Source: Quercus robur (lineage: Eukaryota > Streptophyta > Magnoliopsida > Fagales > Fagaceae). From it: a stretch of DNA of 64,000 bases. Shown piece by piece: positions 47,376 to 58,401 of this stretch (position 1 is its first letter; every line of letters begins with the position of its first letter). The stretch covers positions 46,910,843-46,974,842 of the forward strand of contig NC_065538.1 in NCBI RefSeq assembly GCF_932294415.1. Reading direction: 5' to 3'. The position numbers and the translations under genes are program-made. A model generated the notes under the pieces. That model searched no databases. It was given only the letters and a program-made list of their open reading frames with translations, and was not told the DNA's origin.

Positions 47376-47880
47376 TAATGGTCCCGATCATATCCTCATC
47401 CATAGAAAGACATGAAGACGAGGATAATTCCAAGAACTGTCCAACTAGTGGTAATCATCGGGCGAGGACGGACTCGTCCATCCTTAATCATTGATGAAGC
47501 GTTACAAAGCAATGATGAATTTCTATACCGTTAGGGAGATAACCCACCATTAATGCCTTACAAGGCGTTACTGATACAAGAATGAAATCACCATTAAGGC
47601 AGCACCAACGGCTAGAAGGAAGAGGTAAACACCTATATAAATACCTATCCATGAGATCCAAGGTACAGTACACAAAAAACTCTAAATTCACAATGATTGA
47701 TATTCTGCTATTGTTATTCCTATTCTAGCCATTCTAACTTTAGCATCGGAGGTTCTGTGGCAGGCATTACATCGGTGACCCATTCTTCTTCCTTTCACAC
47801 TCTATTTCTTCAGGGTCGGGTTGACATAGGACGACTCCATTCTGGACGAGCGATCTGGTTGACGATCTCAAGCATCATTA
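47376..47880 (+). repeat. 3' LTR of the Tat-type element
   Basis: Begins TAATGG and ends CATTA, so the usual TG and CA ends are both mutated by a G-to-A and a C-to-T change. A polypurine tract, aataggggggcag, lies at 47362-47374. It is followed by TSD GTATC. Confidence 0.92.
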
Positions 47881-48089
47881 GTATCATTATAAGAGAATCA
47901 AACCAAATGTTATAAAAGGATAACATGATTAAGACCTAGCATGTTGAAGGAATTGAGTTTTATAAAAATTTGCGAAAAAAAATTGGTTAGAAAATTATGA
48001 ATATTAGCCTGCACGCATTATAGATCAACAGATCTGGCCTTAGTATCATATAAATTAAGTACCAACACATAGTGAATAAGAGAAGGGCG

Positions 48090-48280
48090 AAATAATTCAT
48101 AATTTTTGGCAAATTTGCTAGTGTCGGGTTCTCCTAGGCTTGGCCAGCAACTTTGTGAGGAACTACTTTCTTCTTGGTTTTTGCTTTGTGTTCAATCTCA
48201 CTACTTGCAAGGGCAGCCTTTACACTCTCAAGTGCTTCTAGCGTAATTGTTTGTGCATCCCTTTGAAACAATTGTTGTGC
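48090..48280 (-). pseudogene. RBM42: captured fragment resembling RBM42
   Basis: On the minus strand an AG acceptor-like border at 48281-48282 is followed by a clean reading of about 48 codons: AQQLFQRDAQTITLEALES, then a Lys-rich KAKTKKKVVPHK and AGQA. A TAG at 48134-48136 occupies the place of the Trp in the AG-x-x-WEDP motif, and ENPTLAN follows. This is the segment just before the RNA-recognition motif in plant RBM42-type RNA-binding proteins, by my memory of the family. The RRM itself is absent. It lies inside Helitron B, so gene-fragment capture is the likely origin. Confidence 0.65.
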
Positions 48281-48688
48281 CTATTCAAATACAGCACTTT
48301 TAATTATAAAAATATAATATTTATTTATAAAGTAAAGAAAAAACAAAGATCAAAAACTATTTAATTTGATTTTGGGTAGAAATAAACTCAAAGACTCATC
48401 CGCACAGTTTAATTCTCCTTTTCTTTTGGTTACAGATAGATTGGTGCTCTTCCCAATCATTAAAAAAAATTGATTTCATGTCACAAAGGTGGAGAATGGT
48501 GGTTTTGGGAGTGGGTTTGGCTGTGGGTCTTTGTTTTGGAAGAAGGAGAAGGGGAACAGTGGAGGAAGGTGAAGGGGTTTGCATTTTGTCTCTCAAAAGT
48601 GGAGATCGGTGGTTTGGGGAGTGAGTTTAGCCGTGAGTCTTTGTGTTGGAGGTAAAAAAACATCTATGACAATTAAAAATATCAAAAT

Positions 48689-48741
<53 letters not shown>

Positions 48742-50102
48742 AACAGAATGACAGCCAGTGTAGAGTTCCAAACCCAAAGATTTATCTAAGTTTGTGCACA
48801 AACTCAATTATACAGATACACGGCTAATACTACAAATACAAAACAGAATCAACAGACTCAGGAATACCCCCAAGTTTGAGATAACCAAGAAACTTAAATA
48901 TGCAATCACATTCCAATTTCAAATTCTTTCTAGAAACATATTACCAATAAATATGCAAGAAATAGTACAGAATAAAGGAAAGGTAAATACTTGACTGTCC
49001 TCGTCTTGTAGTTCAAAGAATCATATGTAACCCCTCCTCAATCATATTCAGCTACAAACATGGAAAAAAAAAAAATGCAAGCACCTGCAACAAAAGTGAA
49101 ATAAAATAGAATACCATAGAAAAATCTTAGTAGAAAAAACATAAAGTAATTCACAATTGGCAAACTAACAAAGCAAAATTCACAATTCACAAAGGTATCT
49201 AAAAAGAACCTTCACAATTGATTGTGCTTCCATTTACTTTTGCTTCACTATTTTTTTTTTCTCAACACCCAAATAGATGCTCAATTTGGTTAAGTTTGTT
49301 TGATCATGAAAATACTTTGGAAGCTTTATATCAAGTAGATGATGTGCATCTATGAAAAGTGAAACTATTTTGATTCTAGGAAAGTTAACTAACCTAGGTT
49401 GGAGGAGAAAGATGAAGAATAAGAACATGATTTATCAGCTACGAAATCAGAGAAAGAAATCAAATTAAAAAAAGAAGAATTAATTTAACAAATTATTAGG
49501 TGTAAATTAATTGAAATCAACAATACTCAAATTGAAAGCAATTCAAACATTAACGAATTAATAAAACTAAATAAAAGTTAAAACGTTTCACAAATATTTG
49601 ATGTGATTCGTACTAACGGATTTAATCGTAAAGAGAGAAAAAATTTTCCTTCTTTGGAAGAGTCGCAAAGAAGACTCATTATCCAACCCAGATTTTGAAA
49701 GAGGGAGTGTTTTACTTTTATTGAGGATGAAACCCAGATAGAGGGCTAAAGGGATAATCGAATGGTGGGGCTTCAAAAATAGAATATTAAAAAATTGAAA
49801 AGTAAAATATTTTTGGTTTAGTTGGATTAGAATTTTAGGCCTATTTGGTATTCTATTTCAAACTCACGTTTTTACATTTTAAATAACATTACACATATTT
49901 CTGCGCAGTTTTTCACCCACACGTATTTCAAAAAACTTCAAACAACATTACTCAAACTACTCTACCAAACACCCCCTCTTGAAACATGTATTTAATAGAG
50001 TTCTACTTAAACTAAAATATTATAACTAAAGTAAAAAAAAAAAAAAATAGTGGTGACGTGGAAAATTGTGGGTACTTCAGAGGCTTCGGTTATATATATA
50101 TA
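48281..50102. other. Helitron B 5' part, no further gene
   Basis: AT-rich. It contains an imperfect tandem pair at about 48485-48541 and 48595-48651 (shared 'gggagtg.gttt.gc.gtg.gtctttg'), a (TA)n tract at about 48694-48738, and a dispersed repeat at about 49845-49980 that recurs at 56360-56500. The 5' terminal text of the Helitron is at about 50055-50100. Confidence 0.5.
49845..49980. repeat. dispersed repeat, second copy at 56360-56500
   Basis: Both copies share 'ttcaaactcac.ttt..acatt', 'ttaaataacattacaca', and end 'caaactactctaccaaacac' plus 'cccct'. The opening 'tttggt' and the closing 'accaaacaccccct' are inverted relative to each other, as in small MITEs. No coding. Confidence 0.7.
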
Positions 50103-51197
50103 CTAATCGCTAACCCGTGCGATGCACGGGAAAACTATTAGAAAATAATAAAGCATGTATATATTAAAAGACAATTTAAGTTCATGTGTGCTTGCAAGGG
50201 ATATATACCTAAATAGTTCTTGCGGTAGAAATAAAAGCCTTATCTTTGAGATAAAGAACTGATGTAAACAAACTAACCTTACATAAAACAAATTAAAAAA
50301 AAAAAAAAACATAAAACTGATGTCACTGGAAATTCAGCCACATAGTAGTAATATATAAATCTCTTAAAACCTAAACCTAAACCTAAACGTAAGGACTAAA
50401 TATTTATGCGCCTTCTCTTGCTTTCCTGATGTATTTGGTTAAAAACATAAAACTGATGTCACGGAAAATTCAGCCACATGGTAGTAATATATAAATCTCT
50501 TAAAACTTAAACCTAAACCTAAACCTATACGTAAGGACTAAATATATAAACAAACTAACCTTACAAAAGCTGAACTTTATAAGTTAAAATCTATACCGTG
50601 AGTTGTAGATCTTCAATGCTATACCGTGCGTTTAGGGCTTCCTACATCTGGAGAGAGAGAGAGTTTAGAGAAACCAAAGAAAATCTCTCTATAGCTTAAG
50701 AAACACAATATACTAAAATTAAAGAGATAAAATTTTCAGAGGACAAAATATTATAGATAATTTAAAAGAATTTTGGTTTAATTCTTGAACACCGTAACTC
50801 CATAAAATTCATACTAATAATAATATTTTATGATAGCGCAGTTAGAATTTTGGTTTAATTCTTAAACACTGAATTGGAAATTGATTATATGAGTATTCAA
50901 TGGTGAACAAAGTACTATGTATTAATTAATATATAAACAAAACTAACCTTATAAAAGCTGAACTTTATAAGCTAAAATCTATACCGTGCATTGTAGATCT
51001 TGAATGCTTTAGGGCTTCCTACGTCTAGAGAGAGAGAGTTTGCAGAAACCGTGGCTTTATATTTCTTAACTTGAGAGAGGGGTAAGGTTGCTAGGGTTTT
51101 GAGGAGTTATAATTTTTATTTATTTTTTATTTTTTAAATATTGTGCTGACGTGGAAAATTGTGGTGCCAGCAAAGGCTTCGGTTTTATATATATAGA
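50103..51197 (-). mobile_element. Helitron A, non-autonomous, 1095 bp
   Basis: The 5' end on the minus strand starts TCTATATATATAAAACCG at 51197, directly after an A (51198 is T on the plus strand). The 3' end has the hairpin CCCGTGC-GAT-GCACGGG (50114-50130) and ends TTAG at 50103, followed by T. No coding capacity. Its interior has a 136-bp imperfect duplication (50310-50445 and 50446-50575) and a larger repeat: 50548-50690 resembles 50934-51050. Confidence 0.82.
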
Positions 51198-52247
51198 TTA
51201 CAACCAATAATCATATTTTTTTCTTGAAATAAAATAGCAGAAACAAACCATCATTTTAGATTCATTTTGATCGTACAAAAATAGTAAACCAAGCTCTCTT
51301 AAATTTTTTTTTTAATGTAATTAAAAGTAGTAGTAGAGTTAGAATTTTAGTTCAAGAGAGGCAAGATTAAAAGACAAGATTAAGGAACAAAAATAATTTG
51401 AAATATTTTAATTGATATTAATAAAAAAATAAATTAACATTTGTAAATTAATGTAGTCATACAAAATCTATAAATCTAAAATATAACTTATTTTTTTTAT
51501 ACCTACATTAATTAACTTAATTGCTCTTGATGTTTTTTCATATTTTGAAAAGACTATATGATTTTTTAATTTCCAATAGTCTTGAATATATTTTTCATAT
51601 CATTAAAATAAAGAAATAAAAAATAATCAAGTCATAGTTATTAACAATCAAAGTTAGACATTAATCAACCATTTCCCTCTCCATTGTGTATGTGTGTGTT
51701 TTTCTCAAAAAAAGAAAAATAAAAAAGTAAGACATTAATCTAACCTTAAAAAAAGTATGACATGAATCTAAATACGTAAGGTTTACACTCCTAATTGATT
51801 CCTTAAAATAAGTTGAGAAAATAAATTAATCTAAAAGTGCTAAGTGTATAACAATATAACTATAAAATTGTATACACATATTGCTATTAGAAAAATATAT
51901 CTTTCTTTATTCTTATAAGTATTTAAAATTTGAGTTTATAGCAAAAATCCAAATTATTTCATTATTGCGCACAAGAATATATATTAAGTCGTTTGAAGCA
52001 AAAAGATAGTAATGGCTTTAAGGTATTTTGTGTAGGTGGCTTACCTCCAGTACTTTTTTTTTTTTAATTTTTTTTTATACAAGATATAAATTCTACTCTA
52101 GTATAATTTAAGTATATATGTATGTGAAACTCTCTTCTAGAGATTTGAACCCCAGCCCTTGCCCCCTCACACCTCACATCCCACAAACACTTATACTTGT
52201 GAAGTGACCATCGCACCAAGAGTGTGACCTCCAGTACTTTTTTAACT

Positions 52248-52299
<52 letters not shown>

Positions 52300-52825
52300 T
52301 TTTTTTTAATATACAATGACAAGTGGTAGTGGATTTTAATCTCTACATTTTATTTAGTTAGTGGATGATGTGTTAATCTCTCATTAAAACAAAATGAGAT
52401 TCTAATTAAAAAAAGTACTGGAGATAAACTAAACCCATTTTGTGCTAGCGTTTAACAGGATAATAAATGGTTTTTTTTTAGGTCCTTTTTTTCCATTTTG
52501 TGTAAACTATAGGAGCCATTAATTTTAAACTTAATGCAATGAGAAAGGAAAATAAAGTGGGAAAATATGCAAGAAAAGTGCTGAGACTACTGCCTAGCGA
52601 GAAGTGTGTAAAGATCAAAACTGAAAATTAAACTAAATAGTCGTAAATAGGGAAAAGTCTAAGGCCATAAAAATTTTTACAATTTTTTTTCATAACTATG
52701 ATGTGATAGAGTGTGATTAGTGAAAAAAATATTGAGTCTATTTGATGATGGTTAACCATTAACATTTTGTTATATCAGAATTATAATAAAAAAGTTGTGA
52801 AATAATTTGTTGTCCTAAAACTACT
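51198..52825. other. AT-rich intergenic
   Basis: No gene seen. It contains T and A runs and a (TA)n tract at about 52248-52291. The segment 52100-52240 (tctagagatttgaaccccag, ttgtgaagtgaccatcgcac) resembles common plant repeat text of unknown class. Confidence 0.45.
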
Positions 52826-52835
52826 CCGTAAATAG

Positions 52836-53674
52836 GGTCAAAATTGGGAATTAACTCTGTTTGCCAAATAATATAATTAGTAGGCATTATTTTGAAAGTA
52901 TATATTATACTAACATCTTGAGTTTAAAAGACTCGATTGAGGGCCTATAAATCAAGTCTCAAAGACTCGGTTTTCATGTTTTGATCAGATTTGAATTGGC
53001 GCTTTTTCATATGGCGTCCACTTGGAAATGAGTTTTCTATATGTTAAACATTTACACTGAAAAGAAAGCGTGAATAGGGAAAAAAAATCTCTGACATTGA
53101 ACAGTACCATCCTAGCAGATAGCAAAGCACAATGGATAGGGAAAAAAATTAGAGTGAATGCTATTGGTTTGTCCAGAATTTAAAGGAGTAGGTAAGAAAT
53201 TTTTTTTTCAAAGTACATAATTTATTTTTTCTGAGTTCGCAGAGTCACGGGTTGAAGATGCCCAAAACTTATCTCTTTTTCTGCGTTTGAGGTTTGCTTT
53301 AGTCAGGCATATTTATTGGACTAGGTAGGACCAGGACTCAATAATTCTAGGCTTGGTCTATTATGGCCAGTTGGCTTGGATGGAGGGGTCATGTCCACAG
53401 GGTCTCTTTTGTATCTTCATTTTCAGCCAAAATTGGGAACTAAATTGGGTTTGCTCATAAATCAAGTTTTAGAGACTCGATTTTCAAGTAGACACTACAT
53501 TGAAAAAACAACAAATCAGACGCGATCAGAACACTGAAAACGAGTCTTGAAGACTCGATTTATAAACCCTATATCGAATTTTTTAAACTTGAGATATTAA
53601 TAAAAAATATAGTTTTGTAACAATGCCTACTAATTATATTGTTTGACAAATATGATTAATTCCCCATTTTGGCC
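52836..53674. mobile_element. foldback element, Mutator-like MITE, 839 bp
   Basis: The first 175 bp (52836-53010) and the last 175 bp (53500-53674) are diverged inverted repeats; 'ataatataattagtaggcatt' style text and 'gactcgatt.a..' text occur in mirror order. Flanks are ccGtaaatag at 52826-52835 and ccAtaaatag at 53675-53684, a 10-bp TSD with one change. No coding. Long arms and a 9-11 bp TSD point to Mutator-type elements. Confidence 0.78.
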
Positions 53675-53726
53675 CCATAAATAGATATACGTTTTAAACG
53701 TGTGAAGCAGCTTTTGTTCATCTGTT

Positions 53727-53876
53727 CCCCTTTTTAGAAACATGTTCATTTGTTCCCATCCCTTGTGAGATATCTTTCCCCTTTTAGAAACATGTTCATT
53801 TGTTCCCATCCCTTGTGAGACATCTTTCCCCTTTTAGAAACATGTTCATTTGTTCCCATCCCTTGTGAGATATCTT
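53727..53876. repeat. 50-bp minisatellite, three copies
   Basis: The phrase 'tagaaacatgttcatttgtt' begins at 53735, 53785 and 53835, an exact 50-bp period, with almost no divergence between copies. Confidence 0.95.
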
Positions 53877-53970
53877 GTTAGCTAGACGCATGAGAGGAAG
53901 AGCTCGTATATCGTGCGCCTGGTGCATGACAGATAAGTTGTCAGGTGTGTCTTGTTTTTTTCTATTTCGC

Positions 53971-53994
53971 GGGGGGGGGGGGGGGGGGGGGGGG
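53971..53994. repeat. 24-base G run
   Basis: An uninterrupted run of 24 G on the plus strand. Such runs are rare in plant nuclear DNA and can form G-quadruplexes; its length may also be a sequencing error. It is about 330 bp upstream of the TATA box of the next gene. Confidence 0.9.
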
Positions 53995-54301
53995 TCCAAA
54001 GTCATCTCACAATATAACTAAACAGAAGGAAATTATGTAGTCGCCCCTCTGGCTTTGCCAGTGATTAAAAGTAAACTCTACTCTTAAATTTTTTTTTTTT
54101 TTTGAGAAATACTCTTAATTTAATTTATGAGACTACATTTTATTTATGAAATGAGTTAGCATAGGATTTAAATATACATGAAATAATAAACGTGAAAGTT
54201 TTTGAAGTTATATAGTAAGTAGACCCTCAAAAATAGTTATATAGTAGGTAATAAATATAATAATGAAGTTTATGAGAGTGGAGAGGGCCGGAGCGGAGGG
54301 G

Positions 54302-54311
54302 CTTATATAAT
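54302..54311 (+). promoter_or_regulatory. TATA box of the DUF6817-type gene
   Basis: TTATATAATA lies about 140 bp upstream of ATG 54444, after a GC-rich 'gggccggagcggagggg'. The short 5' leader is consistent with a plant class II promoter. Confidence 0.6.
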
Positions 54312-54443
54312 AAAGCCATGCATACATTCTTCAAATGACAAGCAAGAGCGAAAGAAGAAGAAATATAACAAAGAGTTTTCTTTCTCTTCCCTTTGATTCA
54401 TTCCCTCTTCCTTTGTGAGTAATTACTTCCAACAAAAGCAACC

Positions 54444-56000
54444 ATGCCATCTTCACTATCTCCGGCACCATCTCAAGCCCACTACCTCCAACACCTCCTA
54501 GACTCATCCCGCCCCTTCCTCCGCGATGAACTTGAATCTGTCGACAAGAATTTGCCTTCACTGGTGGCCGTCTTGCGCTCTGCTGGAGCTGGTGAGTCGT
54601 GGCACAAGCTTAGCAATTTCCTTGACCACCTTGTTGACATATACCGTATTCTCAAGATTTGGAAAGCACCAAACTCCGTGTGCCTTTGTGGCCTCCTCCA
54701 CTCCTCCTATGCCATTTCCAACACCAACCTGGGTATATTCGATCCCTCTACGGATCGTGAAGTGGTTCGCACCCATGTTGGGGATGAGGTGGAGAGGTTA
54801 ATCCACTTGTACTGTATTGTCCCAAGACATCATCTCATTCGTCATGATCTTTTATTCCATTACTCTGATTCAGAACTCGTCGAACACCTTAAGCTTTCAG
54901 AGATATCGTTGAGTAATGCCATGCACAAGGCGTTGTTCAATGAAGAAGAACCATGGAGGAAGAAGCTGCAGGCTCTTCTCCCCGCTGACGGGATTACTGT
55001 GAAGCACGTTAAAACCAGCCAAGATGTCCCAGTTTCTCGAAGGGTGGTCGCGGTTTTCCTTTTAATGACCTTGGCAGATTTCAGTGAACAATATTTTGGC
55101 TTTCAAGACGCTCTCTTTGAAAACTTCAATGGTCGCCTTGAGATTTCAGGCAACAACTGTGCCGCTTTGTGGCCTGGCGATGGCAAGCCAGGTTTATGGT
55201 TGAATTATCTATCGAGGTTGGGAGCGCTATATAATCTGATAGTGAGAGAGGAAGAGATTTTTAAGGAAGAGAGGAAAAGGGTTGGTGGTGGAGGTGTGGT
55301 GCAAACTGTTAGTCATAGGGTGTGTTTGGATAGAACTTATTTTGCTGAAACTGAAAACTGAAAACTGAAAACACTGTAACAAAATAATTTTTAAATGTGT
55401 GAATAGTACTGTGGGATCCATTTTTAATGAAAAAAATTGATAAAAAATGAAATTTGTGGATCCGTAAACAGTGCATATGTGCACTGTTCACTGTAACTTT
55501 TGCGGTTACTGTTCATTGAACAGTAACCTCAATACTCAAAAAAAAAAAAAAAAAGGGAGCAAAACGCAGTTGGAAACGCAGAAGCTGAATACAAACACAC
55601 ACAAAGAGATGAAGATATTGAGCTTGTGGTGCCACCGGTTTTTGAAAACTGTAAGAGGGTTTTAGATGCAGGGGAGCAAATAGTTGCAAGGGACTTGTAT
55701 TGGGAAGCTGTTTGTGATATGTCTAAGAAGAACCCTGAGGAGTTGCTTTTGAGGAGCATTGAGAAGAACCCTTTTGTGGGGGAGCCGCATGTGGTGTTGG
55801 GTCAGGTTTATTTGACCAAAGGGATGTTTGAGGAGGCTGAGAGAGGGCTAACCCTTATGTTGGAGTGGGGGAGTTCATGGGATAAGAGGATGTCTTGGAA
55901 AGTATGGATTGCTTGGGCTAGAGTTTTGTTGATCAAGGCTAAGGAAAAGTCATGGCCAAAGACTTCTGGGGGCATCTACAGCTTGGGTCTTGTGAAATAA
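54444..56000 (+). pseudogene. DUF6817-type gene interrupted by a MITE
   Basis: From ATG 54444 an open frame of 305 codons runs into a stop at 55359-55361. The first 292 residues match, by memory, plant DUF6817 proteins: SRPFLRDELESVDKNLPSLV, an HD-like FLDHLVDIYRILKIWKAP, VPRHHLIRHDLLFHYSDSEL, EEPWRKKLQALLPADGITVK, ALWPGDGKPG. The conserved C-terminal part (PPVFENCKRVLDAGEQIVA; TPR-like NPFVGEPHVVLGQVYLTKG) resumes after the insertion and ends at TAA 55998-56000. The insertion adds 288 bp, a multiple of three, so both halves keep the same frame, but the MITE brings stop codons. The biochemical role of the family is unknown to me. A truncated N-terminal protein, or a spliced form, could still be made. 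Confidence 0.75.
55321..55600. mobile_element. hAT-like MITE, 280 bp, inside the coding sequence
   Basis: It starts TGTGTTTGGAT and its far end reads GTGTGTTTGTAT on the minus strand. The 8-bp flanks are TCATAGGG (55313-55320) and ACAAAGAG (55601-55608); both are one or two changes from TCATAGAG, which would be the uninterrupted coding sequence. The interior holds 'gaaaactgaaaactgaaaac' and 'gtgcatatgtgcac' type repeats and an A run near 55538. It has no coding capacity. Confidence 0.72.
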
Positions 56001-57447
56001 AATTGGAGTACAGCCTTGGATTTGTGTGACTCAATAATAATAATAATAATTAAATAATGGCGTTGTTAATCACACACTTGTGTGTGCGCATCACGTGAGC
56101 TGAAATCGTGTTACATTTCAGCTAGATTGTGAAATTGTGTATCATTTTGAATTTATATTTGAAATCTGTTTTGAACGCTTGATTTTTAAGTATGGTGTGT
56201 ATGTTGTGAACAGAGTACAACAACAATTTCCCATTAAATAAACAGGAGTAAAGCCTTGGATAGGCAAGTTACATGGATTTAGTATTTCTTTCTAAGTTTT
56301 ATTTTAAATTGTTCAGAGAAATAAAATATGGTGTTACATTTTTCTGCTTGAGTTTACTGTTTGGTGAGTGAGTTCAAACTCACATTTTCACATTTTAAAT
56401 AACATTACACACATTTTTACACACTTTTTCATTCACACGTATTTTATAAAACTCCAAACAACAATTCTCAAACTACTCTACCAAACACCCCCTATTTTTA
56501 ATTTCCTTGTTTTATTTTAACATTTTTATTCTTGAAATTATCTGAAATTTGACTTTGAGACTACCCTTATGCGTTATGGCCCTTTTCTCTACCCCATGAA
56601 TGATGATTTTAAAAGAAACAAAAAAGTGAACTGTTTTAGGGTAGCAGAAAATTTATTAAGGAGCGAAAATGTTGTGGAAAAGCCAATAGGCAGAAAAAGA
56701 TAAGGCTCTTGGCACATATTTCCATCTCCAGCACAAATATGAAATTCAAATAAAAAATTATTAGTAATTTTTGGAGTACTCAATTTTCATATATATGAAT
56801 GATGGTGCTTATTATAAATTTAATTATAGTGTAGCCTACTATTATATGAGGGGAAGAAATATCAAGTCGCTGTATACTTGGAGTAACAAAAAATATACTT
56901 TTCAAACAATCTTATTCTTAAGACCACATTTATTTTAATTATATAATAGTGAAAGTCTCCTGCATTGCATGACTTTTGACATGAATTTTATATATATATT
57001 GGAGAAATAATAACTTTAGAACTTGTTTCTAACTAAATGAATGATTATCTATATCTATATAATATTTAATAGTTGAAATATTTGATTTTTTGTTGACTAC
57101 TTCTCATTGCACCACGTGGCTACATAAATTAATGCCATGTCTACAATTAAATATACAGAACAATATATCTTTTCATTTGGTGCTTATACAAACCATTTCA
57201 TTACAATTTTTTGCTATTGTTGGTGTTGACTACTTCTCATTGCACCACGTGGCTACATAAATTAATGCCACATCTACAATTAAATACACAGAATAATATA
57301 TCTTTTCATTTGGTGCTTATACCAACCATTTCATTACAATTTTTTGCTATTATTGGTGTTCAGTTGCATTGTTCCAATGGGTAGTTATAAATTTTATTTA
57401 CATTCCTATGTGTCATAGGGTCAATTTTTTCACTCAAATTTTCTGCC
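56001..57447. other. AT-rich intergenic
   Basis: No gene seen. It contains a short (AAT)n tract near 56034, the second copy of the dispersed repeat (56360-56500), and a 133-bp tandem duplication at 57092-57357. Confidence 0.5.
57092..57357. repeat. 133-bp tandem duplication
   Basis: 57092-57224 and 57225-57357 are nearly identical; each begins 'gttgactacttctcattgca' and contains 'ttcatttggtgcttata'. Only a few substitutions separate them. Confidence 0.92.
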
Positions 57448-58343
57448 TGTGATGGCCCTAAGTCCCTAACTTAATCTCAGCCAACACCACACACATACTA
57501 CAACAACACTTAGAATAGATTATATAGGGACGTTTAAACACACAACACACACAATATTTACAGGGAGCCCACCCCCAACCTTTATTACTTAATCTCAAGT
57601 ACAAAGGAAACCTTTTTACTTGCCTAGAAAATTACACAAAATTTTCCCAAGGCCAAATACACTTTGCTATTGACACCCCCAATAGCCTTATGGTTAAATA
57701 TACAGAATTAACTACTATGGCAGTTACCGCCTAGTAACTGTCTGGGTCTTGGACAATCTGCCACTTGTGTTCTGACTTAGGACATCTTCAACTGATGTTG
57801 TCTTATCTTACTCCACGTTTCCAGCCCCTACACAGCAAGTCTGATCATCAGGAAAGTCAGGAACTACCTGGTAATTGCTTATTAACTCCCATGACACATG
57901 CTGCACATGCATAGCCCATGTCTCAACAGACCATGGGGCCTTTGCCCATCTTCCAGCAACCCACACAACTTGTTCCCACATGTTTTAGAAAGGCTTGACC
58001 CATGCTCAAGGTCTCCCATCAGCACTATAGCCCACATAGCATGCCTATATGCAGCACACAAAGAACTGCCATCAGCCCACTAGCACTTGTCCATGCATTC
58101 AACTAGCCCACACTAGCCCAATGCCTTGCACACAGCATTCAATCGTCATAGTAGCCCAACCTTGCCTTGAACTCCAGCCACCAAGCCCACACACAAGGAA
58201 CCAACAACTAAGCCACCAATGCCATGCACCACCATGTAGGTTCAACACCACCTGTTGCTACCTATCATCACAACCACCTCTGCCCACCATGGCCCTCCTT
58301 TGCCATGGCCTTGGGGCATCATGTAGAGTAAGGTGCCTCTACA
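57448..58343 (-). repeat. probable 3' LTR of the chromovirus
   Basis: On the minus strand it would begin TGTAGAGGCACC at 58343, just after the purine-rich GATGAGGGGTAGCA, and end GGGCCATCACA at 57448. The position, about 60 bp after the chromodomain stop, and the TG/CA borders support this. No second LTR exists in the window because the element is truncated, so the borders are not confirmed. Open frames here are by-products. Confidence 0.5.
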
Positions 58344-58401
58344 TGCTACCCCTCATCATTGCTCATCGATCCAACTCAAGTAGGGAGACTGGGCTGGTCC
58401 C

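Larger units (their letters stand above)
38148..47880 (+). mobile_element. Ty3/gypsy retrotransposon, Tat-type, defective
   Basis: The 5' LTR is 38148-38653 (506 bp, TGATG...CATCA) and the 3' LTR 47376-47880 (505 bp); the TSD is GTATC at 38143-38147 and 47881-47885. The LTRs differ at roughly 28 positions, mostly C-to-T or G-to-A. The interior runs gag, protease, RT, RNase H, second RNase H, integrase, then a long 3' region with tandem repeats and an antisense extra gene. Two RNase H domains and extra ORFs before the 3' LTR are features of the Tat lineage. Every coding domain has lesions. Confidence 0.92.
36214..50102 (-). mobile_element. Helitron B, split by a Ty3/gypsy element
   Basis: The 3' end on the minus strand is at 36214: hairpin CCCGTGC-GAT-GCACGGG at 36225-36241, then the terminal CTAG followed by T. 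The 5' end lies at about 50100, reading TATATATATAACCGAAGCC, almost the same as the 5' end of Helitron A. The pairing of these two ends across the gypsy insertion is inference. Without the gypsy element the Helitron would be about 4.1 kb. No Rep/helicase is present, so it is non-autonomous. It carries an RBM42-like fragment at 48090-48280. Minus-strand exon-like text near 37500-37650 and 36680-36790 is not recognised. Confidence 0.6.

Noticed and set aside
50375..50530. Runs of CCTAAA that look like plant telomere repeat
   Set aside because: The unit is six bases, not the seven-base CCCTAAA, only three or four copies occur, and both sites lie within duplicated Helitron sequence.
55626..56000. 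A separate short gene starting at 55626
   Set aside because: It starts at GTG, not ATG, and is plainly the C-terminal part of the DUF6817-type gene cut off by the MITE.
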